Numbered from the stretch's first letter, positions 19,078-28,961 are shown. The stretch is 64,000 bases of DNA from Klebsiella pneumoniae (GCA_943330855.2 CALQJI020000004.1:62001-126000), one strand, 5' to 3'. Program-made: numbers and translations. Notes: a model not told the origin generated them from the letters alone.

Positions 19078-20223
19078 ATGCGCACCCTCTACTTCGACTA
19101 CAACGCCACCACGCCGCTGGACCCGCAGGTCCGCGCGGCGATGCTGCCGTTCCTCGACGAGGTCTGGGGCAACCCCTCCAGCGTCCACCACATCGGTCGC
19201 CGTGCGCGCGCCTTGCTCGATGACGCGCGCGACCGCTCCGCCGCCGTGCTGGGCTGCAAGGGCAGCGAAATCGTCTTCACCAGCGGCGGCACGGAGAGCA
19301 GCAACCTCGCGGTCTTCGGCACCGCGCGCTTGCTCCGCGAGAAGGGCCGTCACCTCATCACGTCGAACGTCGAGCACCACGCGGTGCTGCAATGCTTTGA
19401 CTACCTGGAGCGCAAGGAGGGCTTCACCGTCACGCGCCTGCCGGTGGACGCCACGGGCCGCGTGAGCGTGGACGACTTGCGCCGCGCGCTCCGCCCGGAC
19501 ACGACGCTCGTGAGCGTGATGGCCGCGAACAACGAGACCGGCACGCTTCAGCCCGTCGCGGAGCTCGGCGCGCTCTGCCGCGAGCGAGGCGTGCTCTTCC
19601 ACACCGACGCCGTGCAGTGGTTCGGCAAGGAGCCGTTCGCGAACGTCCACCAGTTCAACGCCGACCTCGTCTCCATCTGCGCGCACAAGTTTCACGGACC
19701 GAAAGGCGCGGGCGCCTTGTTCATCCGCTCGCCGCTGTTGCCGGACCCGGTGCAGTTCGGCGGCGCGCATGAGAACGAGCGCCGCGCCGGCACGGAGAAC
19801 CTGCCCGCCATCATCGGCTTCACCGACGCGCTGGAGCGCTTCGTGCGCGTGCCGGTGTTCGACCGCAGCGCACTGGCCCCGCTCACCGAGCGGCTGCTGG
19901 CAACCATCGAGGCCGTAGAAGGCGCGCACTTCCGTGGCTCGCGGGAGCACCGGCTGGCGAACACGGTTTCGTTCACGGTCGAAGGCACCGACAGCATCGC
20001 GCTGATGGCCGTGCTGGACTTGGAAGGCGTCTGCGCATCGAGCGGTTCGGCGTGCTCGGCGGGTTCGCTGGAGCCATCGCACGTCATGTTGGCCATGAGC
20101 GCGCCCGCCGCCGAGGCGAACGCCCTTGTGCGCTTCTCACTGGGCCGCGCCACCACCGCCACCGAGGTGGACACCGTCTGCGCGCTGCTGCCGCGCGTGC
20201 TGCGGCAGGTCCGGCGGGCTTGA
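19078..20223 (+). CDS. Cysteine desulfurase (NifS/IscS-type)
   Basis: 381 aa from the ATG at 19078; the upstream in-frame extension is repeat sequence, not protein. Fold-type I PLP enzyme. It has YFDYNATTPLDPQV at the N-terminus, TSGGTESSNLAVF, EHHAVL with His101, HTDAVQ, Lys204 in CAHKFHGPKG as the PLP Schiff-base residue, and the catalytic loop SSGSACSAG with Cys326. It abstracts sulfur from cysteine as enzyme persulfide for Fe-S clusters or thiolated tRNA. The short active-site loop places it in the NifS/IscS group. No iscU, nifU or mnmA homologue is adjacent, so its partner is not clear from context. Confidence 0.92.
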   Translation: MRTLYFDYNATTPLDPQVRAAMLPFLDEVWGNPSSVHHIGRRARALLDDARDRSAAVLGCKGSEIVFTSGGTESSNLAVFGTARLLREKGRHLITSNVEHHAVLQCFDYLERKEGFTVTRLPVDATGRVSVDDLRRALRPDTTLVSVMAANNETGTLQPVAELGALCRERGVLFHTDAVQWFGKEPFANVHQFNADLVSICAHKFHGPKGAGALFIRSPLLPDPVQFGGAHENERRAGTENLPAIIGFTDALERFVRVPVFDRSALAPLTERLLATIEAVEGAHFRGSREHRLANTVSFTVEGTDSIALMAVLDLEGVCASSGSACSAGSLEPSHVMLAMSAPAAEANALVRFSLGRATTATEVDTVCALLPRVLRQVRRA

Positions 20224-20274
20224 CGTGGTCGAATCTGAAGAGGAGGTTCGCCCTCAACAACCGCGCCACGTAAC

Positions 20275-21033
20275 ATGAAACAAACTAGGGTCAGCAATCG
20301 CGACCGTCTCGCCTTCACCCTCATCGAACTGCTCGTGGTCATAGCGATCATCGCCATCCTGGCGGGGATGCTTCTGCCGGCCTTGAGTAAGGCGAAGGAC
20401 AAGGCCAAGGGCATTCAGTCGCTGAACAACCTGAAGCAACTCAACACTGGCGTGCTCCTCTACGTGGTGGATTACGCGAAGGTGATGCCTTATCACTCCT
20501 ACGGTCTGGCCAACACCACGTTTTGGATTCCCATGCTGCGGTCCAATTACATCCAAGCTCAAAAGGCATGGCTTTGCCCCAATACCCGAGCTGGCAACAA
20601 CGGCTTCGCCACCTACTCCACCGAACCCCTTCCCGTGTTCGCCGCTTGGTATGGAGACCCTACCAGTTTTATCGGTGGCACCACCGGCAGCTACACCTTG
20701 AACGGCTGGCTGCAAGGAACTATCGCGACGGCGGGCGCGGCCCTGACCTTCGGGGCCAACAACTTCAAAAACATCGAACTGGATCGCCCGACTGACATCC
20801 CCACCCTCACCGACGGCTCTTGGGTGGATACCTGGCCGGATTCGGGGAATGCAGTGCCAACCGACGTAATGCGCGGAGCGGACACCGGCATGGGCCGCCT
20901 CTTCATCGCCCGCCACGGACGGGGCATCAACGCGGCTTTTGCCGACGGTCACGTGAATCAGGTGAAGCTCCAGGAATTGTGGACGTTCCGCTGGCACGAG
21001 AACTTTGTGCCCTCGACGGTCGTCGTCCCGTGA
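20275..21033 (+). CDS. Prepilin-type N-terminal methylation domain protein (pseudopilin-like)
   Basis: 252 aa. The N-terminus [19 protein letters not shown] is a type IV prepilin/pseudopilin cleavage site and helix. The body follows the Verrucomicrobia/Planctomycetes layout: [25 protein letters not shown], a Cys-containing middle, and the C-terminal [11 protein letters not shown] motif (H-x9-DG group). Such proteins are very numerous in these phyla and probably assemble with a type II secretion-like system at the envelope. The processing enzyme and secretion ATPase are not in the window. Its base composition is a little lower in GC than its neighbours. Confidence 0.9.
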   Translation: MKQTRVSNRDRLAFTLIELLVVIAIIAILAGMLLPALSKAKDKAKGIQSLNNLKQLNTGVLLYVVDYAKVMPYHSYGLANTTFWIPMLRSNYIQAQKAWLCPNTRAGNNGFATYSTEPLPVFAAWYGDPTSFIGGTTGSYTLNGWLQGTIATAGAALTFGANNFKNIELDRPTDIPTLTDGSWVDTWPDSGNAVPTDVMRGADTGMGRLFIARHGRGINAAFADGHVNQVKLQELWTFRWHENFVPSTVVVP

Positions 21034-21043
21034 GCCGCTAGGC

Positions 21044-21406
21044 TTATTGCTTCACCAGCCGCACCTGTTTCTCCTTGGCGTCCATGAGGAACCTCATGCC
21101 CGCCGGGGCCACCGGCACCATGGGAATCAATTTTGCGTCGGCCAACTCCTGTAGGTCGTTTGGCATCCGCTGGTTTTTCCCGTAAAATTGCTGCGCCGCA
21201 AAGGTGAGCATCACCACGTTCCCATGCTCGGGTGAGCCCGGTGCCACGGTAGCCGCCGTGCCAGACGGACCGGCGGGGAGCGTGACCCCCGCCGACGGCG
21301 GTGGAGGTTCCGTGGAAACGGGCGCGGCTGCCGAAGCGGGTTTCTTCCGGCACGCGGACACAGTGAGGGCCAGCAGGGCACAGACGAGCAGAACGTTGAA
21401 CTTCAT
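21044..21406 (-). CDS. Small putative lipoprotein
   Basis: 120 aa with a signal peptide and lipobox (ALLALTVSAC, Cys at residue 19). A Pro/Ala-rich linker and a globular segment (GNVVMLTFAAQQFYGKNQRM to MRFLMDAKEKQVRLVKQ) follow. The stretch PNDLQELADAKLIP resembles short domains found after pilin-like helices in Verrucomicrobia. The function is unknown. It is convergent with the prepilin-like gene, only 10 bases apart, and divergent from the 1473-aa heme protein. Confidence 0.75.
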   Translation of the reverse strand: MKFNVLLVCALLALTVSACRKKPASAAAPVSTEPPPPSAGVTLPAGPSGTAATVAPGSPEHGNVVMLTFAAQQFYGKNQRMPNDLQELADAKLIPMVPVAPAGMRFLMDAKEKQVRLVKQ

Positions 21407-21556
21407 GCGTATAATCTACTCGGCTCGAAGGCTGCCGACGCAAGCGGATTCTGGGCTGCGCGCAAATCCAGCCTTCGGCAGAAACACAGGTTGAACCCCG
21501 GCCCAACTCCGTGTTTCATCCCGGCTCAATCCGTGGCTAACACGTCATTTCACTTT

Positions 21557-24500
21557 ATGCGCCGCTTCTCCCTCCTCCTCGCTGCCGTCCTCTTGCTCAC
21601 CGCCAACGCCCGCGCCGCCGCGCCCTTCGAGCTGAAGGACGGCGACCGCGTCATCTTCCTGGGCGACACGCTCATCGAGCGCGAGCAGAGCTACGGGTGG
21701 ATCGAGCTGATGCTCACCACGCGCTTCCCGGACCGCAACGTCACCTTCCGCAACCTCGGCTGGAGCGCGGACCTGCCGGATGGCGAGTCGCGCCTGGGCC
21801 TCTCGCTCGCGCAAGCGGGCATCGAGCCGGCGGGCGAAGCGTGGAAGCTGCTCCAGAAACAAATCGAGGAAGCCAAGCCGACGGTGGCCTTCATCGGTTA
21901 CGGCATGGCGGCGTCCTTCGACGGCGCGGCGGGGCTGCCCAAGTTCAAGGCGGACTACGAGCGGCTGCTGGACACGATTGAGAAGCTCTCGCCGGGGTGC
22001 CGGTTTGTGCTGATGACCCCAATCAGGCATGAGAAATTGTCCGCGCCGATGCCGGACCCGGCAAAGCACAATGAGCAGCTTGCCGTTTACTCCAAGGCCA
22101 TTCAGGAAATTGCCCAGCAACGCACCGCCGGGTTCGTGAACGTGTTCGCTGACCTCGCCCACGCAATCGGCAGCAAAGGGCCGTTGACCGACAACGGGAT
22201 TCACCTCACTGGTCTGGGCGACCTGCATCTCGCCTACACCATTGCCCGGGCCCTCAGGCTGAATGGCTTCGAGCCGCCCCTCGCCCGTTACGAAGCCATC
22301 CGCCAAGTCATCCTCCGCAAAAACGAATTCTACTTCCACCGCTCGCGCCCGGCGAACATGGCTTACATCTTCGGCTTCCGGAAACGCGAGCAGGGCAAGA
22401 ATGCCGTCGAGATGCCGCAGTTCGACCCGCTCATCGCCGCCGAGGAGAAGAAGATTCGCGAGCTGTGCAAGCACTTGAACGACGCCAGCTTCAAGCCCGG
22501 CCCCGAACTCCAGCCCGCCGCGCTGCTCGGCAAGGCCGCCGCCGCCAAACACACGCCGCAGCCGACGCCCGAGTTCACCGTGGCCGACGGCTTCGAGGTC
22601 ACGCTCTGGGCCGAGAACCCGCACCTCGCCAAGCCCATCCAAATCAACTTCGACGCGCAGGGCCGCCTCTGGGTCGCCAGCAGCGAGGTCTATCCGCAAA
22701 TCGAACCCGGCCAGGCCGCGCACGACAAAATCGTCATCCTCGAAGACACCAAGGGCACGGGCAAGGCCGACAAGGCCACCGTCTTCGCCGACAACATGCT
22801 CATCCCCACCGGCCTCGCCCCCGGCGACGGCGGCGTGTATGTCGCGCAGAGCACCGAGCTGCTGCACTTGAAGGACACCGACGGCGACGGCAAGGCCGAC
22901 GTGCGCCGCGTCGTCCTCTCCAGCTTCGGCACCGAGGACACGCACCACAACTTGCACACGCTCCGCTGGGGCCACGACGGCCGCCTCTGGATGAGCCAGT
23001 CCATCTACACCCGCAGCGAGGTCGAGACGCCCCACGGCGTCGTGCGCCTGCGCTCGGGCGGCGTGTTCCGCTTCGAGCCGGCGTCGCAGAAGCTCGAGGT
23101 CATCTTCAAGGGCTGGGTGAACAGTTGGGGCCACCAGTTCGACGAGTTCGGCCAGAGCTTCATGACCGACGGCGCGGGCGGCGCGGGCATCAACTGGGGC
23201 CTGCCCGGCGCGATGTATCAGACCTACGCGCGCGCGCGGCGCATCCTCGGCAGCGTCAGCCCCGGCGGCTACCCGAAGTTCGCCAGCCTCGAAATCATCC
23301 GCAGCCAGCACTTCCCCACCGACTGGCAGGGCCGCGTGGTGACGTGCGACTTCCGCGCGAACCGCGTGACCTCGTTCAGCATCACCGACCAAGGCGCGGG
23401 CTACATCACCAAGCAGGAGGCGGACATCTGCCGCACCTCGAACAACACCTTCCGCCCGATTGACGTGAAGCTCGGCCCCGACGGCGCGCTCTACATCGCC
23501 GACTGGAGCAACCCCATCATCAACCACGGCGAAGTGGACTTCCGCGACCCGCGCCGCGACCGCGAGCACGGCCGCATCTGGCGCGTGGCGGTGAAGGGCA
23601 AGCCTGCCGCGAAGCCCGTGGCGTTGGCAAAGGCCAGCACCGCGACGCTGTTGAACGAACTGCTTTCGCCCAATCACTTCAACTCCTCCCAAGCCACCCG
23701 CTTGCTCGTGGAGAAGGGTTCCGCCGCCGTCGCTCCTGACCTGAAGGCGTGGACCGCGAAGCTCAAGGACGAGAAGCAACAGCTCGCCGCGTTGTGGATT
23801 CACCAGTCCCTCAACATCCCCGCGACCGAGCTGGTTGCTCAGTTGCTCAGTGCCAAGGACGGCCGCATCCGCGCCGCCGCCGTGCGCGCGTTGAGCTTCG
23901 TCACCACGATGCCCGCGAAGCCCGTGCTCATCGCGGACGCCAACGGCACGTCCAGCACTTACCTAGCGGACGCCGGCGCGAACTTCTCCGAGAGCGACAC
24001 CGTCGCCCGCCTCGCCAAACTTGTCACCGACCCGCATCCGCGTGTCCGCATGGAGGCCGTGCGCGCGCTGGCTAAGTTCCCCTCCGCCAAATCCGCCGAA
24101 CTGGTGCTCTCCGCCGTGGACACCATCGGGGCTGACCCATTCCTCGACTACGCGGTCTGGCTCTCCATCAACGAGCTGGCGCAGCCGTTCCTCGCCGCGC
24201 TGGAGTCCGGCGCGTGGGTGCCCAACTCGCCCGCGAAACAAGTGCAGCTTGAGTATGCGATGAAGTCCCTCGACCCCGCGCTCGCCGCGTCGAGCGTCGC
24301 GAAGCTGCTCGCCGCCAAGCCGCTCACCAAGGACGGCACCGGCCCATGGATTGAACTCATCGGCGCGGCCGGTGGCCCGGACGAAATCAACCGTCTTTGG
24401 GAGCAGGTCGTTGCGCGCAACTTCACCGACCCCGCGCTCAACCGCGCCCTCGCCGCGCTCACCTCCGCCGCGCGCCTGCGCAACATGAAGCCCGCCGGCG

Positions 24501-25978
24501 ACAGCTCGCGTGGCCTCTCGCTGCTGTCCTACGCGAACTTCCCGACGCGCGTCGCATTCGTGAACCTGCTCGGCGCGTGGAAGAATCCCGGCGCGGCCTT
24601 TGCCGAGATGGTGAAGCTCGCCGGCACCGAGAACACGCCCGCCGAAGTCCGCACCGCGCTCTTCGCCGCGTTCCGCGAGCTGGGCGCGATTGGCCCTGTG
24701 CTCGGCGCGCTTCAGCCGATGGCCGCGAAGACTTCCCCGGCGCCCGTCCGCCGCGCCGCCGCCGTCACGCTCGCGTCGCTGCAACCCGCGCGCTTCGCCG
24801 ACCTCGCGCTCGACGAGTTGGCCGAGACAAAAACCGAAGCTGAGGCGCTCGACCTCTGGCGCGGCGTGCTTGCCACGAAGGGCGCTGCAAAGTCCTTTGG
24901 CGAGAAAGTCGGCAGCCGCGCTGCGCTGCCCCCGCACGTCGCCAGCTCCGGTCTCCGCGCCGCTCGCGAAGGCGCGCAGCCCGACCCCACGCTCGTTGCC
25001 TCGCTCACCAAGCTCGCGAACATCACCGCCCTTTCCCCCGACAAGCTCACGCCCACGAAGCTCAAGGAGTTGGCCGACCTCGCCGTGAAGTCCGGCGACC
25101 CCGCGCGTGGCGAGCGCGTCTATCGCCGGGCGGAACTTGGTTGCGTGCTGTGCCACAGCATCGGCGGCGTCGGCGGAAAAGTCGGCCCGGACATGACCAG
25201 CTTGGGCGCGGCGGCTCCGGCGGATTACCTCGTCGAGTCCCTGCTGCTGCCCAACGCAAAAATCAAAGAAGGCTTCCACGGCCTGACCGTCGAGACGAAG
25301 GACGACCTCGAATACAACGGCATCCTCGTGCGCGAGACCGGCCAGGAAGTCGTCCTCCGCAACGCGCAGAATCGGGAAGTCAGCGTCGCGAAGTCGAACA
25401 TCCGCAAGCGTGCCAACGCGCAGATGTCACTCATGCCCACCGGCCTGCTCGACACGCTCCCCGAGTCCGAGCGCAACGACCTCGTCGCCTTCCTCACCCG
25501 CCTCGGCAAGCCCGGCGATTACGATGCCAGCAAGGGCGGTGTGGCTCGCGTCTGGCGCGTGCTGCCCGTGACGCACCGCATGGATCAGGGCGGCTGGGAA
25601 AAAATCACGAAGGGCGACTTCACCGCGAGCTGGACCGCGATGGAGAGCGGCATCGGCAACCACACTTGGAGCACGCTCACTTCGCAAGTGAGCGGCGCGT
25701 TGGCGAAAGCGGACTTCGCTCCCACGAACATCCCCGCGCACGTCACGCTCACCAGCGTCTTCGTGGCGACGACCTTCACCCTAGCCAAGCCGGGGCCAGT
25801 CACGCTCGCAGTGGACGGCCTCGCCAAACCCGAGCTGTGGGTCAACGGCCAGAAGCTCACGAAGCTGGCGAACAGCTTTCCCGCTGGCACGCACACGCTG
25901 GTTCTCCGCCTCGACGGCTCGAAGCTGCCCGACAGCGTGCGGCTCAAGTCCACCGATGTGAGTTGGTCGCTGAACTAG
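21557..25978 (+). CDS. SGNH-hydrolase / PVC heme-binding propeller / HEAT / cytochrome multidomain secreted protein
   Basis: 1473 aa from the ATG at 21557, giving a signal peptide ending ARAAA. Domains in order: an SGNH/GDSL-like hydrolase (about 25-250; FLGDTLIERE near the start, DNGIHLTGLGDLHLA near the end); a PVC-type membrane-bound dehydrogenase/propeller (about 340-700; GFEVTLWAENPHLAKPIQI, DTDGDGKADVRRV, LYIADWSNPI); HEAT-like repeats (about 700-1150); and a c-type cytochrome domain (CVLCHSIGG near 1195). A C-terminal beta domain with VTLAVDGLAKPELWVNG closes the protein. PVC proteins of this sort are predicted periplasmic oxidoreductases of carbohydrates, but the reaction is unproven. 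The canonical SGNH Ser is not obvious (GDTL replaces GDSL), so hydrolase activity is doubtful. Confidence 0.88.
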   Translation: MRRFSLLLAAVLLLTANARAAAPFELKDGDRVIFLGDTLIEREQSYGWIELMLTTRFPDRNVTFRNLGWSADLPDGESRLGLSLAQAGIEPAGEAWKLLQKQIEEAKPTVAFIGYGMAASFDGAAGLPKFKADYERLLDTIEKLSPGCRFVLMTPIRHEKLSAPMPDPAKHNEQLAVYSKAIQEIAQQRTAGFVNVFADLAHAIGSKGPLTDNGIHLTGLGDLHLAYTIARALRLNGFEPPLARYEAIRQVILRKNEFYFHRSRPANMAYIFGFRKREQGKNAVEMPQFDPLIAAEEKKIRELCKHLNDASFKPGPELQPAALLGKAAAAKHTPQPTPEFTVADGFEVTLWAENPHLAKPIQINFDAQGRLWVASSEVYPQIEPGQAAHDKIVILEDTKGTGKADKATVFADNMLIPTGLAPGDGGVYVAQSTELLHLKDTDGDGKADVRRVVLSSFGTEDTHHNLHTLRWGHDGRLWMSQSIYTRSEVETPHGVVRLRSGGVFRFEPASQKLEVIFKGWVNSWGHQFDEFGQSFMTDGAGGAGINWGLPGAMYQTYARARRILGSVSPGGYPKFASLEIIRSQHFPTDWQGRVVTCDFRANRVTSFSITDQGAGYITKQEADICRTSNNTFRPIDVKLGPDGALYIADWSNPIINHGEVDFRDPRRDREHGRIWRVAVKGKPAAKPVALAKASTATLLNELLSPNHFNSSQATRLLVEKGSAAVAPDLKAWTAKLKDEKQQLAALWIHQSLNIPATELVAQLLSAKDGRIRAAAVRALSFVTTMPAKPVLIADANGTSSTYLADAGANFSESDTVARLAKLVTDPHPRVRMEAVRALAKFPSAKSAELVLSAVDTIGADPFLDYAVWLSINELAQPFLAALESGAWVPNSPAKQVQLEYAMKSLDPALAASSVAKLLAAKPLTKDGTGPWIELIGAAGGPDEINRLWEQVVARNFTDPALNRALAALTSAARLRNMKPAGDSSRGLSLLSYANFPTRVAFVNLLGAWKNPGAAFAEMVKLAGTENTPAEVRTALFAAFRELGAIGPVLGALQPMAAKTSPAPVRRAAAVTLASLQPARFADLALDELAETKTEAEALDLWRGVLATKGAAKSFGEKVGSRAALPPHVASSGLRAAREGAQPDPTLVASLTKLANITALSPDKLTPTKLKELADLAVKSGDPARGERVYRRAELGCVLCHSIGGVGGKVGPDMTSLGAAAPADYLVESLLLPNAKIKEGFHGLTVETKDDLEYNGILVRETGQEVVLRNAQNREVSVAKSNIRKRANAQMSLMPTGLLDTLPESERNDLVAFLTRLGKPGDYDASKGGVARVWRVLPVTHRMDQGGWEKITKGDFTASWTAMESGIGNHTWSTLTSQVSGALAKADFAPTNIPAHVTLTSVFVATTFTLAKPGPVTLAVDGLAKPELWVNGQKLTKLANSFPAGTHTLVLRLDGSKLPDSVRLKSTDVSWSLN

Positions 25979-25986
25979 CCCCGCTT

Positions 25987-26069
25987 GTGAGGAGACGACC
26001 GGAGGAGTCTCTGACTGAACTCCGGGTTCATGGTTCCGAGTTTGAAGTGAGACTCCTCACGTCGTCTTC
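25987..26069. repeat. Inverted-repeat element between the SGNH/heme gene and fabD
   Basis: The left arm (about 25993-26012, GACGACCGGAGGAGTCTC) pairs with the right arm (about 26050-26067, GACTCCTCACGTCGTC) with a few mismatches. It lies between the stop codon of the heme gene and the fabD start. Confidence 0.65.
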
Positions 26070-26125
26070 TACGTCGGCTTCCCGCTTTTCAAAGCCCCGC
26101 CCGTCGTGTTCACTCCGCGGACTTT

Positions 26126-27055
26126 ATGAGTAAAACCGCTTTGTTGTTCGCGGGCCAGGGCGCGCAGACCGTTGGCATGGGTAAGGATTTGGCTGCCGCG
26201 TTTCCGGCCGCGCAGGCGATCTTCGACCGCGCCAACAACGCGCTGGGCTACGACCTCGCGGGCGTGTGCTTCAACGGTCCCGAGGCGGAGCTGACCAAGA
26301 CCGAGAACGCGCAGCCGGGAATTTTCCTCGTGAGCTGGGTTGCGCTGGAGCTGCTGCGCGCGCGGGTGCCGGGCTTGAAGTTTGAGGCGACGGCGGGACT
26401 CTCGCTCGGCGAGTTCACCGCGCTCACGGCGGCGGGCGCGATGAGCTTCGAGGACGGCCTGCGCGTGGTGCGGGCGCGCGGGCGTTTCATGCAGGAAGCT
26501 TGCGACGCGACGCGCGGCGGCATGGCGGCCATCATCGGCCTCGACGAAGGCCCGACGCGCGAGATCTGCGCCGAGGCGGGCGTGGAACTCGCGAACCTCA
26601 ACTGCCCCGGCCAGCTCGTCATCTCCGGCGAGGCGGACAAAATCACGAAGGCGTGCGAACTCGCGAAGGCGCGCGGCGCCAAGCGCGCGCTGCCGTTGCC
26701 GGTCGCGGGCGCGTATCACTCGCGGCTCATGGCCAGCGCGCAGCCCAAGCTCCGCGAGGCGCTCGCGAGCATCCGCATCGTTGTGCCGACAGTGCCGGTC
26801 ATCGCAAACGTCACCGCGCAACCGCACGGCGGAAGTGACCTCATCGTGGAGACGGTCGTCGCGCAGGTAACGAGTTCAGTGCGCTGGGAAGAATCCGTCC
26901 GTTGCCTGGTCGCACAGGGCTTCACGCGTTTCATCGAGCTTGGCCCCGGATCCGCGCTGACCGGTTTCATGAAACGGATCGACAAGACAGCGCAGGTGTT
27001 GAATGTCGCCGACGCCGCGAGCCTGGAGGCAACGGTCAAAGCGCTATCCGTGTAG
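26126..27055 (+). CDS. fabD: Malonyl-CoA:ACP transacylase
   Basis: 309 aa, standard FabD length. Motifs: FAGQGAQTVGMGKD at the N-terminus, the nucleophile elbow GLSLGE with Ser93, the malonate-binding Arg in RARGRFMQ (118), His198 in GAYHSRLM, and the conserved NVTAQPH and FIELGPGSALTG near the end. It transfers malonyl from CoA to acyl carrier protein for fatty acid elongation in the cytoplasm. fabH, fabG and acpP are not nearby, which is unusual relative to many bacteria. A cupin gene starts 10 bases downstream and is probably co-transcribed. Confidence 0.95.
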   Translation: MSKTALLFAGQGAQTVGMGKDLAAAFPAAQAIFDRANNALGYDLAGVCFNGPEAELTKTENAQPGIFLVSWVALELLRARVPGLKFEATAGLSLGEFTALTAAGAMSFEDGLRVVRARGRFMQEACDATRGGMAAIIGLDEGPTREICAEAGVELANLNCPGQLVISGEADKITKACELAKARGAKRALPLPVAGAYHSRLMASAQPKLREALASIRIVVPTVPVIANVTAQPHGGSDLIVETVVAQVTSSVRWEESVRCLVAQGFTRFIELGPGSALTGFMKRIDKTAQVLNVADAASLEATVKALSV

Positions 27056-27065
27056 CCCACTAATT

Positions 27066-27431
27066 ATGGATGTGATTCACCTCGACGCCGTGCCGGCCTT
27101 CACCACGAAGGACGGCTCTGAAATCCGCGAACTGCTGGCGTATCGCAACTCCGGCATCCGCAACCAAAGCCTCGCGGAGGCGCGCGTGCCGGTGGGCGGC
27201 AGCACGATGGAGCACTACCACGCGAAGTCGGAGGAGATTTACTACATCACGCACGGCACGGGCCGGATGCGTATCGAAACCGAGGAGCGGGAGGTGCGCG
27301 CGGGCGACGCCGTGGCCATCCCGCCGGGCCGGAAGCACAAGATTTGGAACACGGGCACCGAGGTGCTGCGCCTGCTCTGCTGCTGCGCGCCGTGCTACGA
27401 GCATCAGGATACGTTCATCACGGAGGTCTGA
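27066..27431 (+). CDS. Small single-domain cupin protein
   Basis: 121 aa. One conserved beta-barrel with the two cupin motifs: GGSTMEHYHAKSEEIYYITHG (three metal ligands HYH plus Glu) and AGDAVAIPPGRKHKIWN with the last His. It resembles the mannose-6-phosphate isomerase-like cupins. A Cys cluster CCCAPCYEH near the C-terminus is unusual. Enzymatic activity cannot be assigned. It starts 10 bases after fabD stops, so both are likely on one message. Confidence 0.85.
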   Translation: MDVIHLDAVPAFTTKDGSEIRELLAYRNSGIRNQSLAEARVPVGGSTMEHYHAKSEEIYYITHGTGRMRIETEEREVRAGDAVAIPPGRKHKIWNTGTEVLRLLCCCAPCYEHQDTFITEV

Positions 27432-27490
27432 AACGTGGGCGGCGCTGCGGGTGGCGCTTCCGCGCATGGCTACTGATGCAGGGCGTCCCC

Positions 27491-27517
27491 AAGCGCAGGC
27501 TGAAGCCTGCGACTACT
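27491..27517. repeat. Dispersed hairpin GCGCAGGCTGAAGCCTGCGACTAC
   Basis: A palindromic 24-base unit also present near 984-1010. It lies between the cupin and deacylase genes, which are convergent. Confidence 0.75.
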
Positions 27518-28961
27518 TGGTCAGTGCCCGCACGGGCTTCCCCGGAATGACACCCGGCTGCAACGCGCCGTCCCGCACCACGAAGACGCCGCCCACCAGC
27601 ACGTCGCGGATGCCTTCGGAGGGCAGGTCCGGCTGCTCGTAGGTCGCGCGGTCGCGCACCTTGGCCGCATCGAACACGACAAGATCCGCGTCTGCGCCCA
27701 CGCGGACGCGACCTTTGTTCTGCATCGCCGGAACGCGCTCCTCCAATCGGCGGGCAGGCAGAAGCGAAAGCTTTTCCACCGCCTGCATCAACGTGAGCGC
27801 TTTCGCCTCCCGCACGTAATATCCCAGCACCCGCGCGCTCGTGCCCGCGTGGCGCGGATGCCCGCGCAGGCCGTCGCTGGCAATCATCGTCAGCGGATGC
27901 GCCAAGGCTTCGCGCACAACGGACTCGGGGTTCGAGTGGACGATAACCATGCCGCCGGTCTGGCGAAACTTCGCGAAACTCGCCGCGTTCAACCGCTCAC
28001 CGGTCGCGGGCCATTGCAGGTCGGCGAAATCAATGCCCGCGCGCTGCTGCCAGCCGGGATCGAAAATCGCCGAGCGGATGTCCGTCATCCCGGCGGTGTA
28101 GGGATAGCACTCGACACTCACATCGAGGCCGCGCGCGCGCGCGGCAGTGAGGAGTTCGAGCGCGCGCGCCGTGTGGCGATTGGCGGTGCTTTGCACATGG
28201 CAGATGTGCGCGGGCGCGCCGGTGACGGCGGTCGCGGCGATGAGTTCCTGGATGGAGGAGAAAACGTTCAACGGCCCCGTGTCGCCCTTGGCGCGGATGT
28301 GAACCGAGCAGGGCGCGCGGAACTTCGCGGCCGCGCGGAACATCTCCAGGATTTCCCACTGCGTCGCGCCGGGCGTGTATTGGATGCCGAAGCCCACGGC
28401 CACCGCGCCACGTTCCAGACCGCGCTCGACGAGGCGGCGCAGGTCGGCGAGTTGCGTGTCGCTCGCCGGGTTGGTCGCGGTCACAGAGTTCGCGCCGGGG
28501 AGGAACGCGGGCCGGTCCCCCATCGCCGCCATGCGACACGGGATGTGGCCGACGCTCACGCCGTGGTGGAGGAGCGCCTTGCCCGCGCGCGCCGCATACC
28601 ACGCGTCCACATCCGCCGTGCCGACCTCCAACTCGAAGGCCGCCGTCACGCCGTCCTGCGCCTTGAGGTGATAATCCGCCGGGAGGTGCGCGTGTTGGTG
28701 GAGGTCAATGAAACCGGGCGCAATCACCAAGCCACTCGCGTCCACGGTGGCCCGACCGCGCAACGGCATCGCCGACACAGCGCGAATCACGCCATCGCGG
28801 ATGCCGACGTGGCGGACGGCGTCGAGCTTGGATTCCGGGTCGAGCACACGACCACCCGCGAGGACGAGGTCAAAGTCCTGGGCGGAGGCGGGGCACAGCA
28901 GGGCGAGCAGAGCGAGGCATGCAAAGCCGGGCAAATCGCGTGTTCGGTATTCCGTGAGCAT
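27513..28961 (-). CDS. N-acyl-D-amino-acid deacylase family amidohydrolase
   Basis: 482 aa from the ATG at 28961, chosen because it is followed by a signal-like hydrophobic stretch ending PASAQ. Amidohydrolase superfamily with FIDLHQH (metal ligands His88 and His90), the FELEVG motif that supplies the bridging Glu in D-aminoacylases, GIQYTPGA, HICHVQST and the late Asp in IASDGLRGHPRHAGT. The last beta-sandwich segment GRVRVGADADLVVFDAAKV is typical of the family. Enzymes here release D-amino acids from N-acyl derivatives; the physiological substrate could be peptidoglycan-derived. A signal peptide points to a periplasmic location. It is divergent from the desaturase at 29166. Confidence 0.88.
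   Translation of the reverse strand: MLTEYRTRDLPGFACLALLALLCPASAQDFDLVLAGGRVLDPESKLDAVRHVGIRDGVIRAVSAMPLRGRATVDASGLVIAPGFIDLHQHAHLPADYHLKAQDGVTAAFELEVGTADVDAWYAARAGKALLHHGVSVGHIPCRMAAMGDRPAFLPGANSVTATNPASDTQLADLRRLVERGLERGAVAVGFGIQYTPGATQWEILEMFRAAAKFRAPCSVHIRAKGDTGPLNVFSSIQELIAATAVTGAPAHICHVQSTANRHTARALELLTAARARGLDVSVECYPYTAGMTDIRSAIFDPGWQQRAGIDFADLQWPATGERLNAASFAKFRQTGGMVIVHSNPESVVREALAHPLTMIASDGLRGHPRHAGTSARVLGYYVREAKALTLMQAVEKLSLLPARRLEERVPAMQNKGRVRVGADADLVVFDAAKVRDRATYEQPDLPSEGIRDVLVGGVFVVRDGALQPGVIPGKPVRALTK

Noticed and set aside
19078..20223. Upstream extension of the cysteine desulfurase to 18904
   Set aside because: The added residues are translated repeat element; the conserved N-terminus begins at the ATG at 19078.
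21491..21556. Upstream extension of the SGNH/heme protein
   Set aside because: The signal peptide begins cleanly at the ATG at 21557.
21545..23803. 752-codon minus-strand frame opposite the SGNH/heme protein
   Set aside because: Antisense to a well supported gene; Val/Glu/Arg/Gly bias typical of shadow frames.
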